From contig JACKNN010000007.1 in assembly GCA_024234855.1 (NCBI GenBank), forward strand, positions 1-64,000: DNA of 64,000 nt, given 5' to 3'. Below the pieces are notes generated by a model that worked only from the letters and a program-made list of their open reading frames with translations, did no database searches and had not been told where the DNA came from. This DNA comes from Pseudomonadales bacterium. Its GTDB lineage: Bacteria; Pseudomonadota; Gammaproteobacteria; Pseudomonadales; Halieaceae. Below are positions 45,012 to 57,877 of the stretch, piece by piece. The position numbers and the translations under genes were made by a program. Within the stretch, counting starts at the first letter, position 1. Each line of letters opens with the position of its first letter.

Positions 45012-45068
45012 ATGGACCTGGGCGTCTTTCCCTGGCTGCAGGATCTGAAACTCGCAGGCTTACCGTAA
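45012..45068 (+). CDS. Candidate 18-residue leader peptide
   Basis: The frame MDLGVFPWLQDLKLAGLP starts at ATG 45012 with GGAG six bases upstream, a better ribosome site than the downstream oxygenase gene has. An upstream in-frame ATG at 44988 would add eight residues. It ends 24 bp before the oxygenase start, suggesting translational coupling or attenuation. Too short for similarity to prove it. Confidence 0.35.
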   Translation: MDLGVFPWLQDLKLAGLP

Positions 45069-45092
45069 GCTCAACCCTTGAGATAGCCGCAA

Positions 45093-46487
45093 ATGACAAA
45101 CACGACCGACAATAATTCCGGCGCGGATATTCTGGCTCGTTCACCCGGGCCATCCTACCAGGATCTGCTCGACCAGGAGGTCAATCCGGTACCGGATTGC
45201 CTGAGGGAGAATACGAACCCCTATCTCGGGTCAGCGAATCTGTCGGTGGATCGCTACCTGTCGCGCGAGTTCCATGAACAGGAGGTCGAGCATGTCTGGA
45301 GCCGCACCTGGCAGGCAGTCTGTCGGGAAACCGAAGTCGGGGAGCCCGGGGATACGCACGTCTACGATATCACCCGCTTCTCCATTATTGTCACCCGCAC
45401 GGAGGCCGGTAAGCTGAAGGCCTTCCAGAACGCCTGCCTGCACCGCGGCCGGCAACTGGTAGACCACAGCGGCAACTACCCGAAGCTTCGCTGCCCCTAT
45501 CACGCGTTCACCTGGAACCTTGATGGCGAGTTCAAATGGGCGCCCTGTAAATGGGATTTCAAGCACATCAGGGACGAGGAGTTCGGCCTGGCCGAGGTTC
45601 AGGTCGATATCTGGGGTGGCTGGGTGTTTATCAATATGGACCTCGAAGCGCCGTCCCTGCACCATTACCTCGGCGTGCTGCCCGCGCATTTTGAGCGCTG
45701 GAAGCCGGAGAACGGCTACAAAATGCTACATGTGGAAAAGGTCATCCCCTGCAACTGGAAAGTGGGCTGGGAGGCCTTTATCGAGTCCTACCACGCGGTG
45801 GCGACTCACCCGCAGATACTGCCCTACACGGAGGATGCGGATTCCCAGTATGACGTCTGGGGGGACCATATCAGCCGGACGATTACCGCGCTGGGTGTCC
45901 CCAGCTTTCACCTCAAAGACGTGACTGACCAGGATGTGGTCGACACCATGCTGGGGGTCTCCGCAATGGTAGCGCGGCCCAATCATGCCCTGGTGCCAGA
46001 GGGGATGACCGCGAGACAGTATATCGGCCAGTTGAATTCCGAGGCGTTCAGTGAGAATCACGACCGCGAGCTGGCCAGCTTTGCCACCAACTCTGAACGG
46101 ATGGATTCAATTCTTTACTCCGTCTTCCCCAACTTTGCGCCCTGGGCGGGCTTTCACCCCAATATCACCTACCGTTTTCGCCCCAATGGCGATGACCACA
46201 AAACGGCGCTGATGGAAATTATGGTGATTAAACAGCTGCCCTCCGGCGCGGAGCGGCCCAAAGACGTGCCCGTGCGACGCCTGGGCGAGAACGAGTTGTT
46301 TTCAGAGGCTCCGGAACTGGGCGTCAGCCTGGGTACCATCTTTGACCAGGACCTGTTCAACATGCCAATGATCCAGAAGGGCATGCACAACGTGCGGTCA
46401 CGGCAGCTGGTGCTTGCGAACTACCAGGAGGTACGGATTCGTCACTTCCACCAGACGCTCGACAAATACATCAATGGCGAATTGTAG
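45093..46487 (+). CDS. Rieske non-heme iron oxygenase, alpha subunit (1)
   Basis: A 464-residue ring-hydroxylating oxygenase. The Rieske [2Fe-2S] ligands are Cys115, His117, Cys134 and His137 (CLHRGRQLV and CPYHAFTW). The mononuclear iron site uses His234 and His239 in ESYHAVATH, with an Asp further on. It inserts oxygen into an aromatic or alicyclic ring, fed by a ferredoxin. Downstream of operator A and the FNR-type box. It is 47% or so the length of no partner here: no beta subunit gene follows, so it is probably an alpha-only (homotrimer) type. The substrate cannot be assigned. Confidence 0.92.
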   Translation: MTNTTDNNSGADILARSPGPSYQDLLDQEVNPVPDCLRENTNPYLGSANLSVDRYLSREFHEQEVEHVWSRTWQAVCRETEVGEPGDTHVYDITRFSIIVTRTEAGKLKAFQNACLHRGRQLVDHSGNYPKLRCPYHAFTWNLDGEFKWAPCKWDFKHIRDEEFGLAEVQVDIWGGWVFINMDLEAPSLHHYLGVLPAHFERWKPENGYKMLHVEKVIPCNWKVGWEAFIESYHAVATHPQILPYTEDADSQYDVWGDHISRTITALGVPSFHLKDVTDQDVVDTMLGVSAMVARPNHALVPEGMTARQYIGQLNSEAFSENHDRELASFATNSERMDSILYSVFPNFAPWAGFHPNITYRFRPNGDDHKTALMEIMVIKQLPSGAERPKDVPVRRLGENELFSEAPELGVSLGTIFDQDLFNMPMIQKGMHNVRSRQLVLANYQEVRIRHFHQTLDKYINGEL

Positions 46488-46513
46488 AGCGTCTGACTAT
46501 CTGCCGGCGCATA

Positions 46514-46834
46514 TTATTCCGCCAGCGCAATGTAGATGTCGTCTCCCTCGACCTTCACAGGATAGCTGCGCAGGGCTTCCCGCGCGGGTCGACTGAGCAC
46601 CGCGCCGCTCCTGACGTCAAAGGCCGCCCCGTGGAGCGGGCACAAAATCCTGCAGCCCCTGAGCTTGCCCTCGCTCATTCGGGCGGCCGCATGGGTGCAG
46701 AGATTGGCCACGGCGAAGACGCCCTCGGCGGCGTGGCACAGCAGTATTTCCACGTCGCCTGCGGTAATGCAGTAGGTCTGGCCCCGGGGTATATCGGCCA
46801 GGCTGGCCACGCGCTTGAATTCCCGGTCGCTCAT
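46514..46834 (-). CDS. Rieske-type ferredoxin
   Basis: A 106-residue [2Fe-2S] protein with ligands in C-T-H-A-A-A-R-M and C-P-L-H-G-A-A-F, the Rieske pattern of naphthalene- and biphenyl-type dioxygenase ferredoxins. It carries electrons to an oxygenase. It overlaps the alpha-subunit gene upstream by 4 bp, so it is its likely partner, and perhaps serves the other two oxygenases as well. The reductase that reduces it is not in the window. Confidence 0.93.
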   Translation of the reverse strand: MSDREFKRVASLADIPRGQTYCITAGDVEILLCHAAEGVFAVANLCTHAAARMSEGKLRGCRILCPLHGAAFDVRSGAVLSRPAREALRSYPVKVEGDDIYIALAE

Positions 46835-48219
46835 CGGAAGGGCTTGCCCTGGTCCATGAACTCGTCGAGGGTCTGGTGCACTCGCCTGATCCGCACCTCC
46901 TGGTAGTTACCCAGGCTGAGCCCCTTGCGGCTGGTTTTGAGGCCGCGGGTCTGGAGATCGAGGTTGCCGGTGTCCTCATCGTATACCGGTGCCAGCCAGC
47001 CGAGCTCGGGGGCCTCGGTATAGGATTGCTCGACGCCCAGCCTGGTGGGCTCCGGCGGCTCCGGGTGCGCCGCGCCATCGGGCAGGGGCTCCAGCACCAG
47101 CACGTCGAAGATGCTGCTGTCGACATCGTCGCCGTTGGGCCGGAAGCGGTACACCATGGGTATCAGGATGCCCGGGAAGAAAAACATGTTGGGGAACAGG
47201 TGGTACTCGATAGAGTCCAGTACCTGGCTGTCGCTGCAACGATCGATGTCTACCCCCAATTGTGCCTGTAACTGTTCCCTGATGGCCTGCGCGGCGACCT
47301 GTCGCGCGGTTTCACCGGCCGCCAGTGAGCGGCCCTCAATGGACAGGTCGGCCAGCATTTCCTGCTCGCTCATGGGCGGGCTGCGCCATTTGTCGCCGGG
47401 GTAGTCCGCCAGGGCGGTGGGGCTGTAACTGCCGATAGTGTGGATAAAGCGGCTGACATACTTGCTGAATACATCGTACTGGGCGTTGGCGCCGTGGGGA
47501 GAATCATGCGTCTCGAAATTGTGGTAGGCCTCCATGAAGGCTTCCTGGGCGATCTTCCAGTTGGCCGGCAGTGTTTTTTGCACATGTGCCCGAATGCGGC
47601 GCCGTTCCAGGGGAAACTGCGCAAAATGCGCTGGCATGACCCCCAGGTAGTCCGCCAGGGGCGCGGCCTCAGGATTGAGGTTGATGAAGATGAATCCGCC
47701 CCATACCTCGCAGCGCACGGCAGCCAGGTTGTGGCTGTCACCCACCGTGTGGGGAAAGTCCCACTGCCCCGGAATATTGCGCACTGAGCCGTCGAGGTTC
47801 CAGGACCAGCCGTGGAAGGGGCAGGTAATTGAGGGAGTATAGGCACACCCCTGGGCATCGATCAGCCGCGTACCCCGGTGGGTGCAGACATTGAGGAAGG
47901 CCTTTACGCCGCCGTCGTCCATGCGCGCTATCAATACCGAGTAGGGGCCGATGTCGTACACATAGCTGTCACCGGTCTCGGGCAGGTGCTCTTCCCGGCA
48001 GGCCCACTGCCAGGCATTGGGCCAGAGCCGCTCGATTTCCCGTTGGAAAAATTCGCGGCTGATGTAACGCTCTACCGGCAGATCCTCGTCCCCGAGAAAT
48101 GCGTAGTGCTGTTCGAGCAGCGGCGCCGGTACCTCGCGGCTGTCCCTGCGCAGGGTGTCGGCGACGGATGGCCCCGGGGCCCTGGCTTCGCCCGGCGTGG
48201 GGTTGTTAGTGGCGCTCAT
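46831..48219 (-). CDS. Rieske non-heme iron oxygenase, alpha subunit (2)
   Basis: A 462-residue oxygenase. Rieske ligands are Cys112, His114, Cys133 and His136 (CTHRGTRLID, CPFHGWSW); mononuclear iron ligands are His233 and His238 in EAYHNFETH. AGGAA precedes the ATG. It is the first gene of an operon with the ferredoxin, and shares overall architecture and the E-L-G-W/E-L-G-V C-terminal phrase with the oxygenase at 45093, pointing to duplication. The upstream intergenic region contains operator B, shared with the divergent NTF2-like gene. Confidence 0.92.
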   Translation of the reverse strand: MSATNNPTPGEARAPGPSVADTLRRDSREVPAPLLEQHYAFLGDEDLPVERYISREFFQREIERLWPNAWQWACREEHLPETGDSYVYDIGPYSVLIARMDDGGVKAFLNVCTHRGTRLIDAQGCAYTPSITCPFHGWSWNLDGSVRNIPGQWDFPHTVGDSHNLAAVRCEVWGGFIFINLNPEAAPLADYLGVMPAHFAQFPLERRRIRAHVQKTLPANWKIAQEAFMEAYHNFETHDSPHGANAQYDVFSKYVSRFIHTIGSYSPTALADYPGDKWRSPPMSEQEMLADLSIEGRSLAAGETARQVAAQAIREQLQAQLGVDIDRCSDSQVLDSIEYHLFPNMFFFPGILIPMVYRFRPNGDDVDSSIFDVLVLEPLPDGAAHPEPPEPTRLGVEQSYTEAPELGWLAPVYDEDTGNLDLQTRGLKTSRKGLSLGNYQEVRIRRVHQTLDEFMDQGKPFR

Positions 48220-48275
48220 GGAAATTCCTGTGGTTCAGGCCTTGCTGATACGGCACGGCCGGTGTTTAATAATAC

Positions 48276-48294
48276 AAACAGCTCTGACTGTTTT
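48276..48294. promoter_or_regulatory. Operator site B of the four-site regulon
   Basis: AAACAGCTCTGACTGTTTT, between the divergent Rieske gene (start 48219) and NTF2-like gene (start 48375). It fits the same consensus as sites A, C and D, here in plus orientation, and could control both directions. Confidence 0.78.
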
Positions 48295-48374
48295 TTAATT
48301 TGACCTCATTGGCGGCCGGATGGCAAGTGCTGCGGGCCGGCTTATTTGCGGAATCCCCGCAAAGGAAAATACCT

Positions 48375-48902
48375 ATGTCAGCAGATATCGGCGCCGTACC
48401 CGGTGCCCAGGTGACGGCCCACCGGGAGGCTATTCGCGAGGTGCTCGCAGTCCACAGCCGGGGACTCGATCGCAACGAGGCCGCCCTGATCAAAAGCGCC
48501 TACTGGCCGGAGGCTGAGGTCGATTACGGGGCCTTCAAGGGCCCGGCCCACCAGTTTGCAGACCTGGTCGGCCCGGCGCTGGCGGCCGCCTACGAGCTTA
48601 CCCAGCACCTGTTGGGGCAAACCTTTATCGCCGTGGACGGGAATCGTGCCTGTACCGAAACCTATGTCCATGCCCGGCACCTGCTGCACGGCGCCGGGGA
48701 GGAACTGGCTTTTGCCGGTCGCTACCTGGACCAGCTGGAACTGCGCCAGGGGCACTGGAAGATCCTGCATCGCCTGGTGGTCATGGACTGGAGCCTGCGC
48801 CAGCCAGTCCGGGACGAGCGCCGGGGCGAGGCGTTCGGCGCCCTGGCGAAGGGCAGCGCAAACCGCGAAGACCCGTCTCACGCACTGCTGCCGACAAGCT
48901 GA
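48375..48902 (+). CDS. NTF2/SnoaL-like protein (1)
   Basis: A 175-residue cone-shaped NTF2-fold protein. The pattern VLAVHSRGLDRNEAALIKSAYWPEAEVDYG is the typical start of ring-hydroxylase beta-subunit-like and SnoaL-like proteins of catabolic clusters. Members act as isomerases, dehydratases or small oxygenase beta subunits. Start ATG at 48375 is preceded by AAGGA. It leads a plus-strand operon with the next NTF2-like gene 10 bases on. It may be a detached oxygenase beta subunit. Confidence 0.85.
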   Translation: MSADIGAVPGAQVTAHREAIREVLAVHSRGLDRNEAALIKSAYWPEAEVDYGAFKGPAHQFADLVGPALAAAYELTQHLLGQTFIAVDGNRACTETYVHARHLLHGAGEELAFAGRYLDQLELRQGHWKILHRLVVMDWSLRQPVRDERRGEAFGALAKGSANREDPSHALLPTS

Positions 48903-48912
48903 GGAACCCGAC

Positions 48913-49431
48913 ATGGCCAATACCCTCGACAGCCTGATCGCTAAACAGGACATCACCGAGCTTGTCTACCTGTACATGCGCGGCCTCGACCGCTGGGACG
49001 GCGACCTGATGCGCTCGCTTTTCCATGATGATGCCTGGTGCGAATACGGCTTCATGAACGGCAGCGCCCGCGAGTTCATCGATTACTGCATGGCCGCGCT
49101 GGCGAGCCACGCGGCCAATCACCACTTTGTCGGCAATATCCTTATCGAGGTGGAAGGGGACGAGGCATTCGGCGAGGTCTACTTCAACGCCTACCACAAG
49201 ATCGGTGGGGAAAACGGCTTCGATGACGTGATCATCGCCGGGCGTTACCTGGATCGCTACGAGCGGCGCGGGGGGGTGTGGAAGTTCGCCTATCGCTCAG
49301 AGCGGGTGGACTGGAGCCACACCGGCCCGTGCCACGACCCGTACTTCCAGCTCGCGCCGAACGGACTGGTTGGTGGTCGCCGCGACGACGCGGTCTACGA
49401 CCGCGCCGCACGCTACCATCGGGGGCGGTAG
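48913..49431 (+). CDS. NTF2/SnoaL-like protein (2)
   Basis: A 172-residue NTF2-fold protein, a paralogue of the preceding gene: both share R-G-L-D-R, the H-x-x-x-N/G central helix region, A-G-R-Y-L-D and a V-x-D-W-S motif near the C-terminus. GAGGA precedes the ATG. Translation probably follows that of the first copy. The two may form a heteromer or act on successive intermediates. It converges on an SDR gene after 8 bp. Confidence 0.85.
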   Translation: MANTLDSLIAKQDITELVYLYMRGLDRWDGDLMRSLFHDDAWCEYGFMNGSAREFIDYCMAALASHAANHHFVGNILIEVEGDEAFGEVYFNAYHKIGGENGFDDVIIAGRYLDRYERRGGVWKFAYRSERVDWSHTGPCHDPYFQLAPNGLVGGRRDDAVYDRAARYHRGR

Positions 49432-49438
49432 CAGAGAC

Positions 49439-50263
49439 TCAGGGCTGGCGGGTGCGCTGCCCCGCGTGTAACAGCACTTCCGCTTCCTGCGAGTAGAAAC
49501 CGGGTGCCTTGCCTCCCGTGGTGATCCCCGCATCGATCACCAGCGTGTGGCCACTGATCTGGCGGGCATCATCGCTCAGCAGGAACAGGATGCCGTTGGC
49601 GATATCCTCGGGCATACAGGCCACGCCGAGGGGGTTGTCGCCGGCAATGCCGCGGGTGATCGCCGCCACGTCGTTGTCCACCAGGGCGGCGGTCATGGGC
49701 GTGACGGTGCCCGCCGGCGCCACCGCGTTGACCCTGACGCCGAAAGCGCTGAATTCGCTGGCGGCAGACTTGGTAAGCCCCACCACGCCGTGCTTCGCCA
49801 TGGTGTAGACATGCGGTCCCAGCGCGCCCATGACACCGGCGGTGCTGGCCAGGGAGACGATGGCGCCGCTGCCCTGGTCGCACAGTATCCTGCCCGCGTG
49901 TTTCATACCCAGGAACACCGCCCGTGACAGGATGGCCATGGTGCGCTCATACGCCTCGACGGTGGTGTCCCTGATAGAGCCAACGGCGCCGACGATACCG
50001 GCATTGTTGACCATGCCATCGAGACGGCCGAATTGCGCGACGGCGAGGTTCACCGCGTCTTCGATGTCGGCTTCCCTGGTCACATCGGTGCGGATGAACA
50101 GGACGGCCGGAGCCAGTTCCGCCGCGAGGGCCTCGCCGCGCTCGGCCTGCAGATCGGCAACGACCACGCGTCCGCCCTGGGCCACGAGGGCCCTCGTTGT
50201 CGCCTCGCCGATGCCGCTGGCGCCGCCGGTGACGACGAATACCCTGCTGTCAAATCTGCCCAT
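49439..50263 (-). CDS. Short-chain dehydrogenase/reductase (1)
   Basis: A 274-residue classical SDR. NAD(P) motif TGGASGIGE, NNAG, active-site Ser in SLASTAG, and catalytic Tyr-Lys in YTMAKHG. An Asp at the end of beta2 (VVVADLQ) favours NAD over NADP. I take ATG at 50263 because AGGA is correctly spaced; the GTG two codons earlier is too near it. It probably oxidises a secondary alcohol made by the oxygenases or a cis-dihydrodiol. Confidence 0.92.
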   Translation of the reverse strand: MGRFDSRVFVVTGGASGIGEATTRALVAQGGRVVVADLQAERGEALAAELAPAVLFIRTDVTREADIEDAVNLAVAQFGRLDGMVNNAGIVGAVGSIRDTTVEAYERTMAILSRAVFLGMKHAGRILCDQGSGAIVSLASTAGVMGALGPHVYTMAKHGVVGLTKSAASEFSAFGVRVNAVAPAGTVTPMTAALVDNDVAAITRGIAGDNPLGVACMPEDIANGILFLLSDDARQISGHTLVIDAGITTGGKAPGFYSQEAEVLLHAGQRTRQP

Positions 50264-50340
50264 ATGCACGTCCTGCAGTAGCTTTTGGTGGTAGCAGCGG
50301 TGAGGGTATTAACATGGCCTGAGCGCTCGCCAGTGACGGC

Positions 50341-51780
50341 CTAGGGAAGCTGGGTATTACCCATCAGGTCGCGGTCGATTTCACGGGCGGCCTCGCGGCC
50401 CTCGTTGATCGCCCGCACGACCAGATCCTGGCCCCGGCGGCAGTCGGCCGCGGCGTAAACCCCGGGCACGCTGGTTCGGTAGTCGCTCTTGTTCGCCCTG
50501 AAGTTGCCGCGCTCGTCGATTTCCATACCCAGCGCCTCATTGATGTAGTGCTCCGGTTGCAGGAAGCCCATCGACAGCAGGATGAGGTCGGCCTCCCAGC
50601 GCTGCTCGCTGCCGGGAATTTCCTTGAACGCCTCGTCGACGTTGACGGTGATGATGCCGGTCAGGTTGCCCTCGTCATCCTTGAGGAACTCCTTGCTCAT
50701 GATGGAGTAGACCCTGGGGTCATCACCAAACCGCTGCGCCGCTTCCGCGTGGCCGTAGTCGACCCGGTAGATACGCGGCCACAGCGGCCAGGGGTTGTTG
50801 GCGGCGCGGTCCTGGGGCGGCTTGGGCAGCAGTTCGAAGTTCACCAGCGACTTGCAGCCGTGGCGCAGGGAGGTACCGATACAGTCGGTGCCGGTGTCGC
50901 CCCCGCCGATGACAATCACGTTCTTATCCCTGGCGGAGATATAACTGCCGTCTTCCAGCCCCGAATCGAGCAGGCTTTTGGTGTTGGCGGTGAGGAAATC
51001 CATGGCCAGGTACACGCCCTTTGCATCCCGCCCGGGAATCGGCAGGTCGCGCGCCTTGGTGGCCCCGGTGGCCAGCAGCACGGCGTCGTTGCTGGCGATC
51101 AGTTGCGCCGGGTCGATGTCCTTGCCCACGTCGGCATTGACGATGAACTCTACCCCCGCGTCGCGCATCAACTGCACGCGGCGCTCAACCACACCCTTGT
51201 CGAGTTTCATGTTGGGAATGCCGTACATCAGCAGGCCGCCCAGCCGGTCGGCGCGCTCATAAACAGTGACACTGTGGCCGGCTGAATTGAGCTGCTCCGC
51301 CGCGGCGAGGCCGCAGGGGCCGGAGCCGATAATGGCGATCTTCCTGCCGGTACTTTCGGCCGGTATCCTGGGCGTCACCCAGCCCTCGTCAAAGCCGCGA
51401 TCGATAATGGCGCACTCGATATTCTTGATAGTCACCGCCGGGTTGGTGATGCCGAGCACGCAGGCGCCCTCGCAGGGTGCCGGGCAGACACGGCCGGTGA
51501 ATTCCGGGAAATTATTGGTCTTGTGCAGGCGATCCAGCGCCTCGCGCCAGCGGCCGTTATACACCAGGTCATTCCACTCGGGGATCAGGTTGTATACCGG
51601 GCAGCCGTTATTGGACTGGCAGAAAGGCACGCCGCAGTCCATGCAGCGCGCGCCCTGTGTCCTGAGATGGGATTCGTCGTGCGCGGTGTAGATCTCCTTG
51701 AAATCCACCAGCCGTACCGCGGGATCGCGATAGGGCTCGGCTTTGCGCTCGTACTCTTTAAATCCGGTAGGTTTGCCCAT
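50341..51780 (-). CDS. gltD: Glutamate synthase small (beta) subunit
   Basis: A 479-residue FAD protein passing NADPH electrons to GltB. It has N-terminal Cys motifs for 4Fe-4S clusters (CMDCGVPFC and CPAPCEGAC), an FAD-binding GSGPCGLAAAEQL segment, an NADPH-binding GGGDTGTDC segment and a C-terminal FAD motif GVYAAADCRRG. It follows gltB after 14 bp in one operon. Together they convert glutamine plus 2-oxoglutarate into two glutamates. It is an ordinary housekeeping operon inside an otherwise catabolic region. Confidence 0.97.
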   Translation of the reverse strand: MGKPTGFKEYERKAEPYRDPAVRLVDFKEIYTAHDESHLRTQGARCMDCGVPFCQSNNGCPVYNLIPEWNDLVYNGRWREALDRLHKTNNFPEFTGRVCPAPCEGACVLGITNPAVTIKNIECAIIDRGFDEGWVTPRIPAESTGRKIAIIGSGPCGLAAAEQLNSAGHSVTVYERADRLGGLLMYGIPNMKLDKGVVERRVQLMRDAGVEFIVNADVGKDIDPAQLIASNDAVLLATGATKARDLPIPGRDAKGVYLAMDFLTANTKSLLDSGLEDGSYISARDKNVIVIGGGDTGTDCIGTSLRHGCKSLVNFELLPKPPQDRAANNPWPLWPRIYRVDYGHAEAAQRFGDDPRVYSIMSKEFLKDDEGNLTGIITVNVDEAFKEIPGSEQRWEADLILLSMGFLQPEHYINEALGMEIDERGNFRANKSDYRTSVPGVYAAADCRRGQDLVVRAINEGREAAREIDRDLMGNTQLP

Positions 51781-51794
51781 AATAACGTTTCTTC

Positions 51795-56360
<4,566 letters not shown>

Positions 56361-56810
56361 GCCTTCAACTCGTTTGATGGTGCGATAACAAACCGCCAGC
56401 TGATCCGGCCCAGCAAAAACCAGCGCTCGTGACACGGCTCAATCGGCGGCTTTTTGCACCTCGATTCAGCTACCGGCTGCAAGCGTATTTTTGCGTAGGA
56501 TAAGCGGGGGCGGAAACACTAACATTCAGGTAGGTAATGTCAAGAGGAGGGGACCGAAATTTGAGATTAAAAATCTGTAACCAATTGATATATATGGCTA
56601 TTCACAAAACGGCGGTTTGTGGTGGAACGATCGGCAAACGGCCCGCCGGTGCCGTGCGGGCGGCGGCTGCGATAGCGGCCTGGCGCGATGCCGAACGCGG
56701 TGTGCCCGATGCGCGCGTGACGGGTGTGCGGCCAGCGCCTGCGGATTGCGATATTACGCCGGCAATCGCTCCCATCGCTTGCTATTTTTCCTGCAGTCCC
56801 TAGAATTCAA
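56361..56810. other. Intergenic region upstream of gltB and the alcohol dehydrogenase gene
   Basis: It must contain the gltB promoter on the minus strand. A short AT-rich tract around 56583-56600 may be part of it. Frames here on both strands are low-complexity and lack family similarity. Nothing else is evident before operator C. Confidence 0.4.
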
Positions 56811-56829
56811 AAAACAATCAATCCTGTTT
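56811..56829. promoter_or_regulatory. Operator site C of the four-site regulon
   Basis: AAAACAATCAATCCTGTTT; its reverse complement AAACAGGATTGATTGTTTT matches site A at 17 of 19 bases. It ends 28 bp before the alcohol dehydrogenase ATG, close to where a repressor would cover the promoter. Confidence 0.75.
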
Positions 56830-56857
56830 TTAATCCACGTCGAGCGAGGCAAGCGCA

Positions 56858-57877
56858 ATGAGAGCAGCAGTGTTCAAGGGAGCAGGACAGCCGCTGCAGG
56901 TGGAGCACATCGCCGACCCCAGCCCGGGGGAGCGCCAGCTGGTGGTGGAGGTGGCCTATTGCGGCATTTGCGGTACCGACCTGCACTCGACCCGGGAGGG
57001 GCCGGCCATGCTGCCCTGCAATTCGGTTCTCGGGCATGAGTTTGTCGGTGAGGTGGTGGCGCTGGGCGGGGGTTTGCAGTCCGGCTGGGCGCGGGGCGAC
57101 CGGGTCTGCGCACTGCCGTTTCTCAGCTGTGGCAGCTGCGCTGCCTGCCTGTCGGGCAGCCCCTTTGAATGCAGCGGCCTGGCGTGTATCGGCGTGAATG
57201 CGCCCGGCGGATTCGCGCAGTACGTCGCCACGTCCGAGTGCAATACACTCAGGTTGCCGGACCAGCTCAGCACCCCGGATGCGGCGCTGGTTGAACCGCT
57301 CGCCGTCGGCCTGCACGCCGTGCGCGCCGGCGGCCTGCGTGCCGGGCAGCGGGTGCTGGTCACCGGGGCCGGGCCGATCGGCCTGGCCGTCGCCCTGTGG
57401 GCGCGTTTTATGGGCGCCAGTGACATCATTGTCAGCGAGCCCACCGCCCAGCGGCGTGACCTCGCCCTGTCCATGGGCGCCACCGCCGTGGTGCAGCCGG
57501 GGGCAAACCTGGCCGAGCAATTCGCCGACATCGCCGGCGGTCCGCCCGATGTCTTGTTCGAGTGCGTCGGCGCGCCCGGCCTGATCCAGCAGTGTATAGA
57601 GATCGCACCGCGGCGGGCGATGCTGGTGCCGGTGGGCGTGTGTGAACAACCCGACACCATTTTGCCGTTCCCGGCCCTGATCAAGGAGCTGTCGATACGC
57701 TTCGCTATCGCCTATTCACGGGCGGACTACGAGACCGTGATCGCGATGATGGCCCAGGGGCGTATCGATGCCTCGCCCATGGTGACCCAGGTCGTATCGC
57801 TGGATGACATGCCCGCCGCGTTCGAGGCCCTGCGCGCGCCGTCAAACCAGTGCAAGGTGCTGACACGGTTCAAGTAA
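56858..57877 (+). CDS. Zinc-dependent medium-chain alcohol dehydrogenase
   Basis: A 339-residue MDR. Catalytic zinc ligands are Cys in YCGICGTDLHS and the GHEF histidine-glutamate; the structural zinc site is the Cys-rich SCGSCAACLSGSPFEC. The Rossmann motif VTGAGPIGLAVALWA follows. It resembles sorbitol/threonine-dehydrogenase-like enzymes, so a polyol or secondary alcohol is likely. Transcribed from operator C. Its 3' end overlaps the convergent Rieske gene by 8 bp. Confidence 0.93.
   Translation: MRAAVFKGAGQPLQVEHIADPSPGERQLVVEVAYCGICGTDLHSTREGPAMLPCNSVLGHEFVGEVVALGGGLQSGWARGDRVCALPFLSCGSCAACLSGSPFECSGLACIGVNAPGGFAQYVATSECNTLRLPDQLSTPDAALVEPLAVGLHAVRAGGLRAGQRVLVTGAGPIGLAVALWARFMGASDIIVSEPTAQRRDLALSMGATAVVQPGANLAEQFADIAGGPPDVLFECVGAPGLIQQCIEIAPRRAMLVPVGVCEQPDTILPFPALIKELSIRFAIAYSRADYETVIAMMAQGRIDASPMVTQVVSLDDMPAAFEALRAPSNQCKVLTRFK

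Noticed and set aside
56537..57039. Short frames upstream of the alcohol dehydrogenase
   Set aside because: Low-complexity and crossing operator C and the true ATG; no sign of coding.
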